A DNA stretch of 64,000 nucleotides, taken from NCBI GenBank assembly GCA_965198025.1, contig OZ240237.1, positions 2,790,001 to 2,854,000 on the forward strand, written 5' to 3'. The DNA is from CAYWWM01 sp965198025. GTDB taxonomy: Bacteria; Acidobacteriota; Terriglobia; 2-12-FULL-54-10. The notes under the pieces were generated by a model. It saw only the letters and a program-made list of their open reading frames with translations, searched no databases and had not been told where the DNA came from. Both the position numbers and the translations under genes were made by a program. Within the stretch, counting starts at the first letter, position 1. Each line of letters starts with the position of its first letter. Of this stretch, positions 31,080-39,753 are shown piece by piece.

Positions 31080-31107
31080 TATACGCCAACTCATGTGCCG
31101 TTGTCAA
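31078..31107 (-). promoter_or_regulatory. sigma70-type promoter of groESL
   Basis: On the minus strand, TTGACA (31102-31107) and TATATT (31078-31083) are spaced by 18 bp. The CIRCE repeat begins inside the -10 box. Confidence 0.85.
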
Positions 31108-31235
31108 GGCCGATGCTCAAAATCTTAGCATGGGCCGCTCAACATTTAAGTTGTTGTATTATTTACTGTTACTACAATCTTCCCCTATTTTTCCACTCCT
31201 CCATGCAAAATTTTTTTTAAGGAAATGGAAAAATC

Positions 31236-32783
31236 CTAGGGAGCAGCCAGCGGCCAGGGAAAGATTCGGTCTGCGATAGGATAGCCCACGAACGACAACA
31301 GAACAATGCCGATGACGGCCAGCAGCGACCCGCGTAGGAACATTGGAACAATTCGCACGTGTCCGCTGGCAAAAACCATCGCACAAGGAGGATTGGCCAT
31401 GGGGAAGGCGTAACCGAGCGTGCTCGAAAAAGAAATGATCACGGTCAGGGCAATAGGGTTCAGACCGAGGCTCGGCGCAACAGTCAAGGCAATGGGGGCC
31501 ATGAAGCTGATGACCGCCACCGTAGTGGCCAGATTGGTCAGGATTACCGTGATGAAAATCGTTGCCAAAAGGAATAGATAGCGGGACGACTCCGGCCCGC
31601 CCAAAGCGCCGATGCCATATGCAAAAAACTTGCCCAGCCCCACCTCGTTATCCCCGATCATTTCACCCACAGCCAGCGCACTCGCAACCAGTGCTGCCGT
31701 TCCCCATTCGATATTTCTGGCTGCTTCCGACCAGGTCATGGCGAACTTCCGCTTCTGCCAATCCAGCGGCATCACGAACAGGCTGCTTGCCACCAACATG
31801 GAGGCCACGCCCCAGTTGAGCCGTTCTCGTAGCAAGACAGAAACTGGGTGCGTTCTCCCCAGCCAGATGGGAACCAGGTCTGGCATGGCCCAAAGGATGA
31901 CGGCGGCGATCAGCGCGGCAGCAGCGTATTTCTCGCCGCGGCTGAACGGCCCCAGCCGTCGCAGTTCCTCGTGAACACTCCCCGTAGAAATCGGATGTTC
32001 GATCTCCTTTTGTGGGAGAAAGTAACGCAGCACCCCGAACATCACTGCCATTTGCAGCGCCACGAAGGGAAGCGCGCCCAGAAACCACTGCACGTAGCCC
32101 ATGCGATAATTCATCAATTGGTCGGTCAGGCCGATGGCGATCAGGTTAGTGGGTGTGCCGCCGGGAGTCAGCATGCCGCCGATATTGGCGACCCATGCGA
32201 TTCCCAGGAACAAGGCCATGCCGTACTGGCTTCCCAGCTTGATCTTCAGGATTTCCAGCAGTCCGATTCCCATCGAGAGAAACAGCACCGTCGTAGCGAC
32301 GTTTGACAGGAACGCGCTGGCCATCGCCGTTGCGATCAGATAGAAGACCAGCAGCCTCCAGGGCTTCCCCGCAACCAGCCGGGAGCCGACCAGGGCCAGC
32401 CCGAACCGCCGTGTCAGGCCGTGCAGTTGCATGGCATGCCCGATCAGGAAAGCTCCGATCGTGAACATGACGACCCAATGCGACCAGTAACTAAACGCTT
32501 TTTGATACGGCCAGATTCCACAGACGGCGATCAATGGCAGGGACAAGATCGCCGTGGCCGGAATGGGGATGGCTTCAGTGATCCACCAGATGATGATCCA
32601 GGAAAAAACCGCCAGCGAACGCATGCCCACCGGCGTTACTTCGGTCAACGGAGGAGCGAACAGCAGGATGAGAAGAAAGCTTAGCGGGCCCAGGAAGAAG
32701 CCGATGAGCCGCTTGCCCCGCTCGAAACGAGCCTCGCCCTCTGTCAGTTGCGGCGCTAATTCGCTCAGGTCCTTCCAGCTCAT
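31236..32783 (-). CDS. DASS/SLC13-family anion transporter
   Basis: This is a 515-residue inner-membrane protein with about eleven hydrophobic segments. The two family signatures are present: LSNVATTVLFL with GGTPTNLIAIGL in the first half, and LTNLATTVAVISFM with NPPCAMVFASG in the second. Such carriers move di- or tricarboxylates or sulfate with sodium. It lies 79 bp downstream of a UbiD-family decarboxylase on the same strand and could import that enzyme's acid substrate or export its product. GAGG lies before the ATG at 32783. Confidence 0.9.
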   Translation of the reverse strand: MSWKDLSELAPQLTEGEARFERGKRLIGFFLGPLSFLLILLFAPPLTEVTPVGMRSLAVFSWIIIWWITEAIPIPATAILSLPLIAVCGIWPYQKAFSYWSHWVVMFTIGAFLIGHAMQLHGLTRRFGLALVGSRLVAGKPWRLLVFYLIATAMASAFLSNVATTVLFLSMGIGLLEILKIKLGSQYGMALFLGIAWVANIGGMLTPGGTPTNLIAIGLTDQLMNYRMGYVQWFLGALPFVALQMAVMFGVLRYFLPQKEIEHPISTGSVHEELRRLGPFSRGEKYAAAALIAAVILWAMPDLVPIWLGRTHPVSVLLRERLNWGVASMLVASSLFVMPLDWQKRKFAMTWSEAARNIEWGTAALVASALAVGEMIGDNEVGLGKFFAYGIGALGGPESSRYLFLLATIFITVILTNLATTVAVISFMAPIALTVAPSLGLNPIALTVIISFSSTLGYAFPMANPPCAMVFASGHVRIVPMFLRGSLLAVIGIVLLSFVGYPIADRIFPWPLAAP

Positions 32784-32862
32784 CGGGCATCCTCAGAGGT
32801 CTGGTAACCTTCACCTGGCGCTGGCGGCGCGCCTTTCCTGGGAATGCTGGCTCTCGGGCTCG

Positions 32863-34398
32863 CTAGGTCTTCATACCGGGATCTTCGTCCTCTTCGTCGT
32901 GAATGGGGAGCACATTCGCCGCGTGGTCCGTCGCTTCCTCAAAGTGCGTCAGGCGAGGAGGGGTCCCGTCGAGTCCGAATTCCGGCCACCGCTCGACCAG
33001 ACGGTCATAGATTTCCTTCCGCAGTCGGCTGCGGGGCGAAAAGACCTTTAGGTACTTGTGCTCCTTGCAGGCGTTGATCAGGCACTTTGATCCCCAGGGA
33101 CGCTCTTCCGGCGGATTCTTGGTTGGGTCGAGCCACGTAGACCATGTGGTGCGAAGAACGTCAACGTCCTTTTCCGGGTCAAACCGCGTGGACATGGCCC
33201 AGATTACCTGCGAGAGGTCGGTCGGGTCGATATCGTCATCAACGACAACAATGATCTTCGAATAGTACGCCCCGCTCGGAACCTGGGCCGCCAGAGCGGC
33301 CACCTGTGCCGCATGGCCAGCGAAGCGCTGCTCGATGGAAACTGCCGTCATGGCGAAGCCGCCGGCGGCCTCCGGGAAGCAATAGACGCCCTGAACACCC
33401 GGCACGCCGAGAATTTCGAGATCGTTCCAAACCTTCGCTCCCCGGGCGATGCCGTAGACGATGCCCAGTTCATTCGCCGGGTAATCGGCCATCAGCGCGC
33501 ACGTCACGATGGGATTCTTGCGCATTCGGACACGCTGGACGTCGATGATCGGCGTACGGGCCTCAGGCCTACCGTAGTAGCCGGTGAACTCTCCGAAGGG
33601 GCCTTCGCGCGCAAAGTTCCCGGGACGCATCACGCCCTCGATTATGATTTCCGCTGAAGCCGGCAGGTCGAGCCCCGTCAGGTCGCTTCGGAACGTCTCG
33701 ACCGGCTCGTTCACGAGCCCCCCCGTGAAGTCGTATTCACACTCCGTCTTGGCCACCGTGATGCAGCCCACGATCTGCAGCGCCGGATCGCAGCCAATCA
33801 CAATCGCCACGGGAAACGGCTTGTTCTGCGCCCAATAACGCTCGCTCTGCAGTCGCGCATCCTTGCCCGGAGACCAGTAACAGAAAATCTCCCGCGCGCT
33901 ACGAACCATGTTGCGATAGGTTCCCAGGTTAATGTGCCCATCTTCGAGATCGCGCGTCACCAGGACGTCCCAGGTGCCGAGATACCGCCCGCCGTCGAGC
34001 GGCCAGAACTTCGGCGCAGGAAACCCTGTTATGTCAATGTCGGAGCCTTCCTGGATGATCTCGTTCACGGGCGCCTTGTCCGCCGGGACAGAATGCGGGG
34101 GAATCTTGCGGCCGAAGTTTTCTTTGGTGAACTCCACCAGCTCCCGGATGGTGCGACCCTTGGGCAGACCCAGGCTCAGCGCAATGCGGTCTTTCCCGGT
34201 CCCGAACAGGTTGAAGACGGCTGTCGAGCCATAGCGCGCGTCTTTGATATTCTTGAACCATAGCACCGGCGCGTCCTGGCGCTGTGCCACCATGTAATTT
34301 AAGCCCGACATTTCCTCGCACCAGTCCACGGGCTGTGCAATCTCCTTCAGTTCGCCCATAGACTGTGATTCGTCGAGAAGCTGGCGCAGGCTTAGCAT
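32863..34398 (-). CDS. UbiD-family prenylated-FMN decarboxylase
   Basis: This is a 511-residue UbiD-type enzyme, which (de)carboxylates aromatic or alpha,beta-unsaturated acids with prenylated FMN. Visible family blocks are NLGTYRNMVR (substrate/cofactor arginine), FPVAIVIGCDPALQ, the catalytic-glutamate block EGPFGEFTGYYG, and the late VVVDDDIDPTDLSQVIWA. No UbiX gene is near. A SLC13-type carrier follows on the same strand, so a transported carboxylic acid may be the substrate. Sequence alone does not separate UbiD proper from catabolic relatives. GAGGGGG precedes the ATG at 34398. Confidence 0.92.
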   Translation of the reverse strand: MLSLRQLLDESQSMGELKEIAQPVDWCEEMSGLNYMVAQRQDAPVLWFKNIKDARYGSTAVFNLFGTGKDRIALSLGLPKGRTIRELVEFTKENFGRKIPPHSVPADKAPVNEIIQEGSDIDITGFPAPKFWPLDGGRYLGTWDVLVTRDLEDGHINLGTYRNMVRSAREIFCYWSPGKDARLQSERYWAQNKPFPVAIVIGCDPALQIVGCITVAKTECEYDFTGGLVNEPVETFRSDLTGLDLPASAEIIIEGVMRPGNFAREGPFGEFTGYYGRPEARTPIIDVQRVRMRKNPIVTCALMADYPANELGIVYGIARGAKVWNDLEILGVPGVQGVYCFPEAAGGFAMTAVSIEQRFAGHAAQVAALAAQVPSGAYYSKIIVVVDDDIDPTDLSQVIWAMSTRFDPEKDVDVLRTTWSTWLDPTKNPPEERPWGSKCLINACKEHKYLKVFSPRSRLRKEIYDRLVERWPEFGLDGTPPRLTHFEEATDHAANVLPIHDEEDEDPGMKT

Positions 34399-34463
34399 GC
34401 ATCCCCCTCATGATTCGCAGTGGTCGTCATCACAAACAATCGCAAGACACTCCTGTTGTCGTA

Positions 34464-35126
34464 TCACCTCTTCTTCTGTGCTTTGCGGTCCTTGTAAGCC
34501 TGCCAGACTTGGCGGGGCATCTTCCAGAGTACGACCGCCGTGAGCCAGGGCCGGGCCACCAGCGAGTACAGGCCCGCTGTCTCGGTTCGGCGGCCGAGCG
34601 CGCGGGCCAGCTTGCGAGCCCGTTTGGGCGTAGGCGAACTCGTCAGCACCGGCGGTGCGTTGCTCCACATCAGGATGGTCCAGAACAGCACCGGCGTCAG
34701 CAAGGACAGAATCGACCAGTTCCATTCCCGGAACAACGCCAGCCAAAGCAACGAAACCACCAAGCTGATCACCACTCCTTGCGCGAACGCGCCTGCCAGT
34801 ATCCTTGCCCAACGGACCCGCTCAAACTCCCGCAGCAGGCGTGCCCCATCCGACTGCGCCAGCTTCTTTTGCTTGGCCCGCAAATCGGCTTCCGAGGCCC
34901 GAATCTGGGTCTTTTCCTCCGTGTCAATCGCCAGTTTCGATTTCTGCCGGAACTTCTGGCGCCGGTTTTCCAGACTCGCCAGCTTTTCAAGATGATCGGT
35001 CAGGACGCTCAAGTTTCCCTGGTCGAACGGAGGAATCTGCGGCGTCTCCATGACCAGCCGGTGCTGGGCCTGGGCCTGCTGAAGTTGCTCCAGTGAGGGA
35101 TTCTTGGCTCTCTCGACACGCGGCAT
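34464..35126 (-). CDS. Coiled-coil membrane protein, unknown function
   Basis: The product is 220 residues. The first 105 residues are charged and probably coiled coil (for example LEKLASLENRRQKF and ASEADLRAKQKKLAQ). Two hydrophobic segments follow near residues 108-130 and 137-155. The C-terminal third is very basic (KRARKLARALGRR, YKDRKAQKKR). It is likely an inner-membrane protein with both ends cytoplasmic. No family is recognised. It lies 65 bp upstream of the UbiD gene on the same strand. Confidence 0.7.
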   Translation of the reverse strand: MPRVERAKNPSLEQLQQAQAQHRLVMETPQIPPFDQGNLSVLTDHLEKLASLENRRQKFRQKSKLAIDTEEKTQIRASEADLRAKQKKLAQSDGARLLREFERVRWARILAGAFAQGVVISLVVSLLWLALFREWNWSILSLLTPVLFWTILMWSNAPPVLTSSPTPKRARKLARALGRRTETAGLYSLVARPWLTAVVLWKMPRQVWQAYKDRKAQKKR

Positions 35127-35196
35127 GACCCACGATTGTTCCCCAGAAGGGGCTTCGATTGCAAGGGGGAGGCTGAACGGAACGCGCTTTTGCGGT

Positions 35197-35745
35197 CTAG
35201 ATGGCGAAGATTTCGGAGACCTTGATCCGGAAGCCGGGGATCACATCCCCGCCCTCAATTTCCTGATCCTGGGTGAAGACTATCACGTCCTGGTGGGAGC
35301 GGTAAATTGTGACCGTTTTGGTGGCGGGTTCGACAATCCAGATCGAGCGCACTCCACTGGAGAGGTATTCTTCCACTTTCTTTTGCATTTCGCTCACAGT
35401 ATCCGATGGTGAAAGAACCTCGACCGCAAGGTCCGGCGGGAAGTCGGCGAACTTGGTGGTAATCCCTTCCTTGTCGATCCGTGCTTTGGAGACAAAATGA
35501 ATGTCAGGCGCGCGCAAGGTGTCCGGCGCCCTGTCTAGCTTGAATCCACCCTCCATCCCCACTATGCCGAGGTGCTTCTCATCCACATAGCTAGTCAGGA
35601 ACTTCCCGATCCTCGCGACGATCCAAGAATGCTCTAAGCCCACCGGCGTCATCGGTACCAACTCTCCCCGCGACAGCTCGTAGCGGCTACCATCCGCCAC
35701 GATCTTCCACAGGTCTTCGGCGGTTAGCAGAGTCCTCGTGCTCAT
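35197..35745 (-). CDS. Uma2-family (DUF820) PD-(D/E)xK nuclease-fold protein
   Basis: This 182-residue protein is of the Uma2 family. The nuclease-like core is visible as APDIHFVSK, DLAVEVLSPSDT and the following SIWIVEPATKTV, with the acidic and Lys positions kept. Members are abundant in cyanobacteria and soil bacteria, and their cellular role is not established. Bases 35376-35451 of this gene are almost duplicated in inverted orientation at 36722-36797, inside the next gene. Confidence 0.88.
   Translation of the reverse strand: MSTRTLLTAEDLWKIVADGSRYELSRGELVPMTPVGLEHSWIVARIGKFLTSYVDEKHLGIVGMEGGFKLDRAPDTLRAPDIHFVSKARIDKEGITTKFADFPPDLAVEVLSPSDTVSEMQKKVEEYLSSGVRSIWIVEPATKTVTIYRSHQDVIVFTQDQEIEGGDVIPGFRIKVSEIFAI
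35376..35451 (-). repeat. Donor half of an inverted 76-bp duplication
   Basis: Read on the minus strand, this segment of the Uma2 gene (encoding FADFPPDLAVEVLSPSDTV through EMQKK) matches the plus strand at 36722-36797 with three mismatches in 76. Confidence 0.9.
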
Positions 35746-35962
35746 AGGGAAATGGTATCACAAACAAAAGGGACAGAACTGCAGAGCCCTCAGTTCAAAA
35801 TTGTTTGAAAAATAGTATCATAAAGCTCTTCGCGAACAAGAGGTTTCAAACTTCCGCTGTGATTGTTCAATGTCAGAATCTTGAGTGCAGAACGAAAAAC
35901 AGGATTGATGACCCTATTAAAATAGGGGCATATATCGGTGTGGACATTGCAAACAACTGCTC

Positions 35963-36823
35963 ATGCTGCCAGAGGCAGTAGCCAGTAGCGTGTCTGCGTC
36001 AGGGAAAGATAAGGCTGGCCGTCCGCCTTTGCGCTCCCCGGAAGCGCCCCCGAAGCCACGCCCAGAGGATTTCGGGCTTTCTCAAGAACGTGTCAGAAAG
36101 CTTAAGAGTCCCTTTTCCGAAAGCGATAGAAGTTTTTGGATAAGGTTTATGCTTGCGTTACTCATATTTGGAATTTTCATATATCACCAAACCGAATCGG
36201 TCGCTTTCACGGTTGCCTCCCTGTTTGTTGTGGGTTTGTTCGTCGCGGGCATCGTTGCTGTTGTCATCCAATCCTCCATCGAAGCTTTCTGGCGCCGGGC
36301 TCAGCCCGATTATCAAGAATTCAGAAAATACGAAGCTGCAAAAGACGCTCATGTGACCAGATTGAGTGAATGGATACGAACCCAGGAAGCATGGTGGCAA
36401 TCCTTAGATGGACCGACGTTTGAAGAGGAACTCGGCGCATTTTTTCAGAAGCAAGGTTATCGGGTGAGCCGGACAGGGCAATCAGGGGATGGTGGAGTGG
36501 ACCTAATTCTCACCGAAAAGGACGGGGAATCCATAATTGTTCAATGTAAAGCACACAAGAGGCCTGTTGGACCGGCTCCCGTTCGCGATCTGTATGGAAC
36601 GCTGATTCACAGAGGCAATAAGGAAGCGTGGTTGGTATCTTCCACTGGATTCAGCAGGGCCGCGAGGGAGTTCGCGACAAGCAAGCCGATCCGCTTGCTT
36701 TCAATACGAGAAATTCTCCAATTCGCCGACTTCCCGCTGGACCTCGCGGTCGAGGTTCTTTCGCCATCGGATACTGTGAGCGAAATGCAAAAGAAAGACG
36801 ACCGGCCCGGCCCGCGTAGCTAA
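35963..36823 (+). CDS. Membrane-anchored Mrr-like restriction endonuclease with foreign 3' end
   Basis: The 286-residue product has a polar N-terminus (1-55), two hydrophobic segments (about 60-75 and 80-100) and an Mrr-type nuclease domain (about 148-250). The active-site pattern is clear: FEEELGAFFQKQGYRV, GDGGVDLIL, and IVQCKAHKR (the Q-x-K). Such proteins cut foreign or modified DNA. The last 33 residues are foreign: FADFPLDLAVEVLSPSDT to EMQKK is a copy of the Uma2 sequence, followed by a short unrelated tail. The patch has lower GC than its surroundings, suggesting transfer. No clear ribosome site precedes the ATG at 35963. Confidence 0.85.
   Translation: MLPEAVASSVSASGKDKAGRPPLRSPEAPPKPRPEDFGLSQERVRKLKSPFSESDRSFWIRFMLALLIFGIFIYHQTESVAFTVASLFVVGLFVAGIVAVVIQSSIEAFWRRAQPDYQEFRKYEAAKDAHVTRLSEWIRTQEAWWQSLDGPTFEEELGAFFQKQGYRVSRTGQSGDGGVDLILTEKDGESIIVQCKAHKRPVGPAPVRDLYGTLIHRGNKEAWLVSSTGFSRAAREFATSKPIRLLSIREILQFADFPLDLAVEVLSPSDTVSEMQKKDDRPGPRS
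36722..36797 (+). repeat. Inverted copy of a Uma2 gene fragment
   Basis: These 76 bp match 35376-35451 of the upstream Uma2 gene in opposite orientation with three mismatches. It forms the end of the Mrr-like frame. About 25 bp further on begins the surviving part of hicA. Confidence 0.9.
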
Positions 36824-36884
36824 GCAAAGCCCAGCCGTGACGTTCCAAGAGTCGCGCCAATTGCTTGCCTGAAATCGCTTTCAT
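36820..36884 (-). pseudogene. hicA: hicA toxin remnant (5' 21 codons)
   Basis: MKAISGKQLARLLERHGWAL matches the HicA N-terminus (mRNA-interferase toxin). After residue 21 the family sequence, including the catalytic His block, is lost and the frame runs into the foreign Uma2 segment. The start overlaps the hicB stop (ATGA), the usual hicBA coupling. The toxin should be inactive. Confidence 0.8.
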
Positions 36885-37084
36885 ACCGCAATTTCAAGCA
36901 CGCGATCCTTGCTCGTGGATTTTGGCTGCTCGACGTCTACCGACAGGCAAGCCTCGATCGCTTCATGAAGGTTTCGGAGCAATTTCTCGTGCGTTTCCCC
37001 CTGCGTGGCGCAGCCGGGAATGGCTGGCACTTCCGCCCAATAGCCGCCCTCTTCCGCTTCGTGGATCACAACTTTTATTTTCAA
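36881..37084 (-). CDS. hicB: HicB-family antitoxin
   Basis: A 67-residue HicB with the partial RNase-H-like fold: KIKVVIHEAEEGGYWAEVPA, IPGCATQGETHEKLLRNLHE and AIEACL. HicB normally neutralises HicA. Here its partner gene is truncated directly downstream, so the antitoxin is an orphan at this locus. It has no C-terminal helix-turn-helix, as in short HicB forms. Confidence 0.88.
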   Translation of the reverse strand: MKIKVVIHEAEEGGYWAEVPAIPGCATQGETHEKLLRNLHEAIEACLSVDVEQPKSTSKDRVLEIAV

Positions 37085-37211
37085 GCATCACTCCTGCGAC
37101 ACCGTTTGCTTACCTAAGTATAGAGCAAAGAGCCAAGCCATGCCTGCCTCCCCGCCGCCCCTATGTTAGACTCGAACAAACGGGAAAATTCTTCCTCTTG
37201 GCAGGAGTGGA

Positions 37212-39155
37212 ATGGCAAACCGGCGAGTTCAAACCCCGGAATCCATATGGCATGACGTAACTCGTCTGACCAGCGACGACCTGTTTCTCTTCAACGAAGG
37301 CAACCATTTTCGCCTCTACGAGAAGCTTGGCTCGCAGCCGGCAGAGGTGAACGGCGTCGCGGGCTGTTACTTCGGCGTCTGGGCGCCGAACGCCGAGGGC
37401 GTGTTCATCATGGGCGATTTCAACGGCTGGAACCGTGAGAGCCATCCCCTGCACGGCCGAGGCCAGTCGGGCATTTGGGAGGGCTTTATCCCCGGCATCG
37501 GCCGCGGCACCAACTACAAGTACTACGTGGTTTCCCGCTGGAACGGATACCGCATCGAAAAGGCAGACCCCTTCGCGTTCCATGCCGAGGTCCCGCCGAA
37601 GACTGCCTCCGTGGCCTGGGATCTCGACTACTCGTGGCACGACCAGGAGTGGATGCAGACCCGCCACTCCCGCAACGCCCTCGACGCTCCGATCTCGATC
37701 TACGAGATCCACCTCGGTTCCTGGCGTCGCGTCCCCGAGGAGGACAACCGTTCGCTCACCTATCGCGAGATCGCCCGACCGCTTGCTGAGTACTGCCGGG
37801 ATCTGGGGTTTACACACGTCGAATTTCTCCCCATCCAGGAGCATCCCTTTTACGGCTCCTGGGGCTACCAATGCACGGGATACTTCGCCCCGACCAGTCG
37901 TTACGGCACGCCGCAGGACTTCATGTTCCTGGTGGACACGCTGCACCAGCACGGCATCGGCGTGATTCTCGACTGGGTCCCGTCGCATTTCCCCAGGGAT
38001 GGCCACGGCCTTTCCTATTTCGACGGCACGCATATGTTCGAACACGCCGACCCGCGCGTCGGAATCCATCTGGACTGGGACAGCCTGATTTTCAACTATG
38101 GGCGATACGAGGTACGCAGCTTTCTGTTGAGCAGCGCCGTGTTCTGGCTCGAGAAGTACCACGCCGACGGTCTGCGAGTGGACGCCGTGGCCTCCATGCT
38201 CTATCTCGACTATTCCCGCAAGGAGGGCCAATGGCTTCCCAACCAATACGGCGGTCGGGAGAATCTGGAAGCAATTTCCTTTCTCCGCCGCCTGAATGAG
38301 ATCGTGTATCAGAATTTCCCCGACGTGCAGGTCATCGCCGAGGAATCTACCGACTGGCCCATGGTTTCCCGGCCCAACTACCTCGGGGGGCTCGGCTTTG
38401 GCATGAAGTGGGACATGGGATGGATGCACGACACGCTGCACTATCTGGCTCAGGACCCGATCTTCCGCAAGTACCACCACCACGAGCTAACCTTCCGGAT
38501 CATTTACGCCTTTACCGAAAACTTCATCCTATCGCTCTCGCACGATGAAGTGGTCCACGGCAAGAGCTCTCTGCTCGGAAAAATGCCCGGCTTGGACGCG
38601 GAGAAGTTCGCCAACCTGCGCCTGCTATATGGGTACATGCTGACGCAGCCCGGAAAGAAACTGCTCTTCATGGGCGGCGAGTTCGGTCAGTGGCGCGAAT
38701 GGAATCACGACTCGAGTCTCGACTGGAACCTGCTCGACTACAAACCGCACCGCCAGATGCAACGCTACGTCGCCGACCTGAACCGGCTCTACCAGTCGCA
38801 GCCCGCCCTTTTTGAATTGGATTTCGACCACCCCGGATTCGAGTGGATCGATCTGCACGACTGGGAGCAGAGTATTCTCTGTTATCTGCGGCGCGGCCGG
38901 AACCCCCGGGAGTTTCTTATCATCGTCTGCAACTTCACGCCCGTACTCCGGACCGATTACATCATCGGCGTTCCGGAAGAGGGTTTCTACCGGGAACTGC
39001 TGCACAGCGAAGCCGGCGTGTACGGAGGCAGCAACCTCGACAACGGCGGTGGCGTCCGCTCCGAGCCCAACCCCAGCCACGGCAGGCCTTATTCGCTCCG
39101 CCTCGTCGTCCCTCCCCTGTCCGTCACGATCTTCAAGTTGCAGCCGCGAGCGTAA
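37212..39155 (+). CDS. glgB: 1,4-alpha-glucan branching enzyme
   Basis: GlgB makes the alpha-1,6 branches of glycogen. The 647-residue protein has an N-terminal CBM48 domain (about 30-120, YFGVWAPNAEGVFIMGDFNG), the GH13 barrel, and a C-terminal beta domain. Catalytic residues are seen in GLRVDAVASMLY (nucleophile Asp, near 323) and VIAEESTDWP (acid Glu, near 375). HDEVVHGK near 443 completes the set. It lacks the extra N-terminal module of long GlgB forms. The ATG at 37212 has GGCAGGAG upstream. No other glycogen gene is adjacent. Confidence 0.95.
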   Translation: MANRRVQTPESIWHDVTRLTSDDLFLFNEGNHFRLYEKLGSQPAEVNGVAGCYFGVWAPNAEGVFIMGDFNGWNRESHPLHGRGQSGIWEGFIPGIGRGTNYKYYVVSRWNGYRIEKADPFAFHAEVPPKTASVAWDLDYSWHDQEWMQTRHSRNALDAPISIYEIHLGSWRRVPEEDNRSLTYREIARPLAEYCRDLGFTHVEFLPIQEHPFYGSWGYQCTGYFAPTSRYGTPQDFMFLVDTLHQHGIGVILDWVPSHFPRDGHGLSYFDGTHMFEHADPRVGIHLDWDSLIFNYGRYEVRSFLLSSAVFWLEKYHADGLRVDAVASMLYLDYSRKEGQWLPNQYGGRENLEAISFLRRLNEIVYQNFPDVQVIAEESTDWPMVSRPNYLGGLGFGMKWDMGWMHDTLHYLAQDPIFRKYHHHELTFRIIYAFTENFILSLSHDEVVHGKSSLLGKMPGLDAEKFANLRLLYGYMLTQPGKKLLFMGGEFGQWREWNHDSSLDWNLLDYKPHRQMQRYVADLNRLYQSQPALFELDFDHPGFEWIDLHDWEQSILCYLRRGRNPREFLIIVCNFTPVLRTDYIIGVPEEGFYRELLHSEAGVYGGSNLDNGGGVRSEPNPSHGRPYSLRLVVPPLSVTIFKLQPRA

Positions 39156-39347
39156 CCGGGGAGATCCATGGGGGCTCTGATCATAGCTTCCTAAAACTGA
39201 CCCTGCCGCCTGTAAACTCTCGACTCCTGACGCCCGCCGATGCTAGGATAAGCAGGGCTACACAGCGCATCGGCACCCCGGCGACCATACGGCTGAGGGT
39301 TGTAACGCGTTCCCAGGCAACGCGGATTGCGGAATTATAGGGAGAGT

Positions 39348-39620
39348 ATGCGGCGATCTCATTCCAGAGTCAGAAAAGAGCGCAAAGAATCGGACGACAT
39401 CGTTAAAGAAGAGGGCATTGAGGTCGGCGGCACGGTTCTCGAAAAGTTCCCCGGCGGAATGTTCAGTGTCGAACTGGAGCAGCGCAACCAGGTCGTGCTG
39501 GCGCATCTGGCCGGGCGGCTGCGGAAAAACCGCATCCGGATTCTTCCGGGTGACCGCGTCACGCTGGAATTGTCTCCTTACGATCTTACGCGGGGCCGGA
39601 TCACCTATCGCTTCCGCTAG
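39348..39620 (+). CDS. infA: Translation initiation factor IF-1 with N-terminal extension
   Basis: The C-terminal 70 residues are a normal IF-1 OB fold (IEVGGTVLEKFPGGMFSVEL, RKNRIRILPGDRVTLELSPY, DLTRGRITYRFR). IF-1 binds the ribosomal A site during initiation. There are about 19 extra N-terminal residues, basic then acidic (MRRSHSRVRKERKESDDIV), not present in E. coli IF-1, and no internal start codon fits the short form. The ATG at 39348 has AGGGAGAG very close upstream. It is not in a ribosomal-protein operon here, so it may be a second infA copy. Confidence 0.9.
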   Translation: MRRSHSRVRKERKESDDIVKEEGIEVGGTVLEKFPGGMFSVELEQRNQVVLAHLAGRLRKNRIRILPGDRVTLELSPYDLTRGRITYRFR

Positions 39621-39753
39621 CACTCTTGTCAACGATCCGTCATAGTCTGGCCAAGGAGGCTGATCGAGCAGCCCTGCGCTCAATCTCCACGAGGTGCTGG
39701 CGGGCGGCTTTTTTTGATTCCTGTCTCCGCCTCGGATTTCTTACAATTTCTTA

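Larger units (their letters stand above)
30905..31235. other. groESL control region plus AT-rich spacer
   Basis: This is 331 bp with no gene. It contains the CIRCE operator and promoter at 31053-31107. The part from about 31110 to 31235, behind the transporter gene, is AT-rich with A- and T-runs but has no clear hairpin. Confidence 0.6.

Noticed and set aside
39656..39720. Possible terminator after infA ending in GGCGGGCGGCTTTTTTT
   Set aside because: A T-run is present, but I could not pair a convincing upstream arm; mismatches break the stem.
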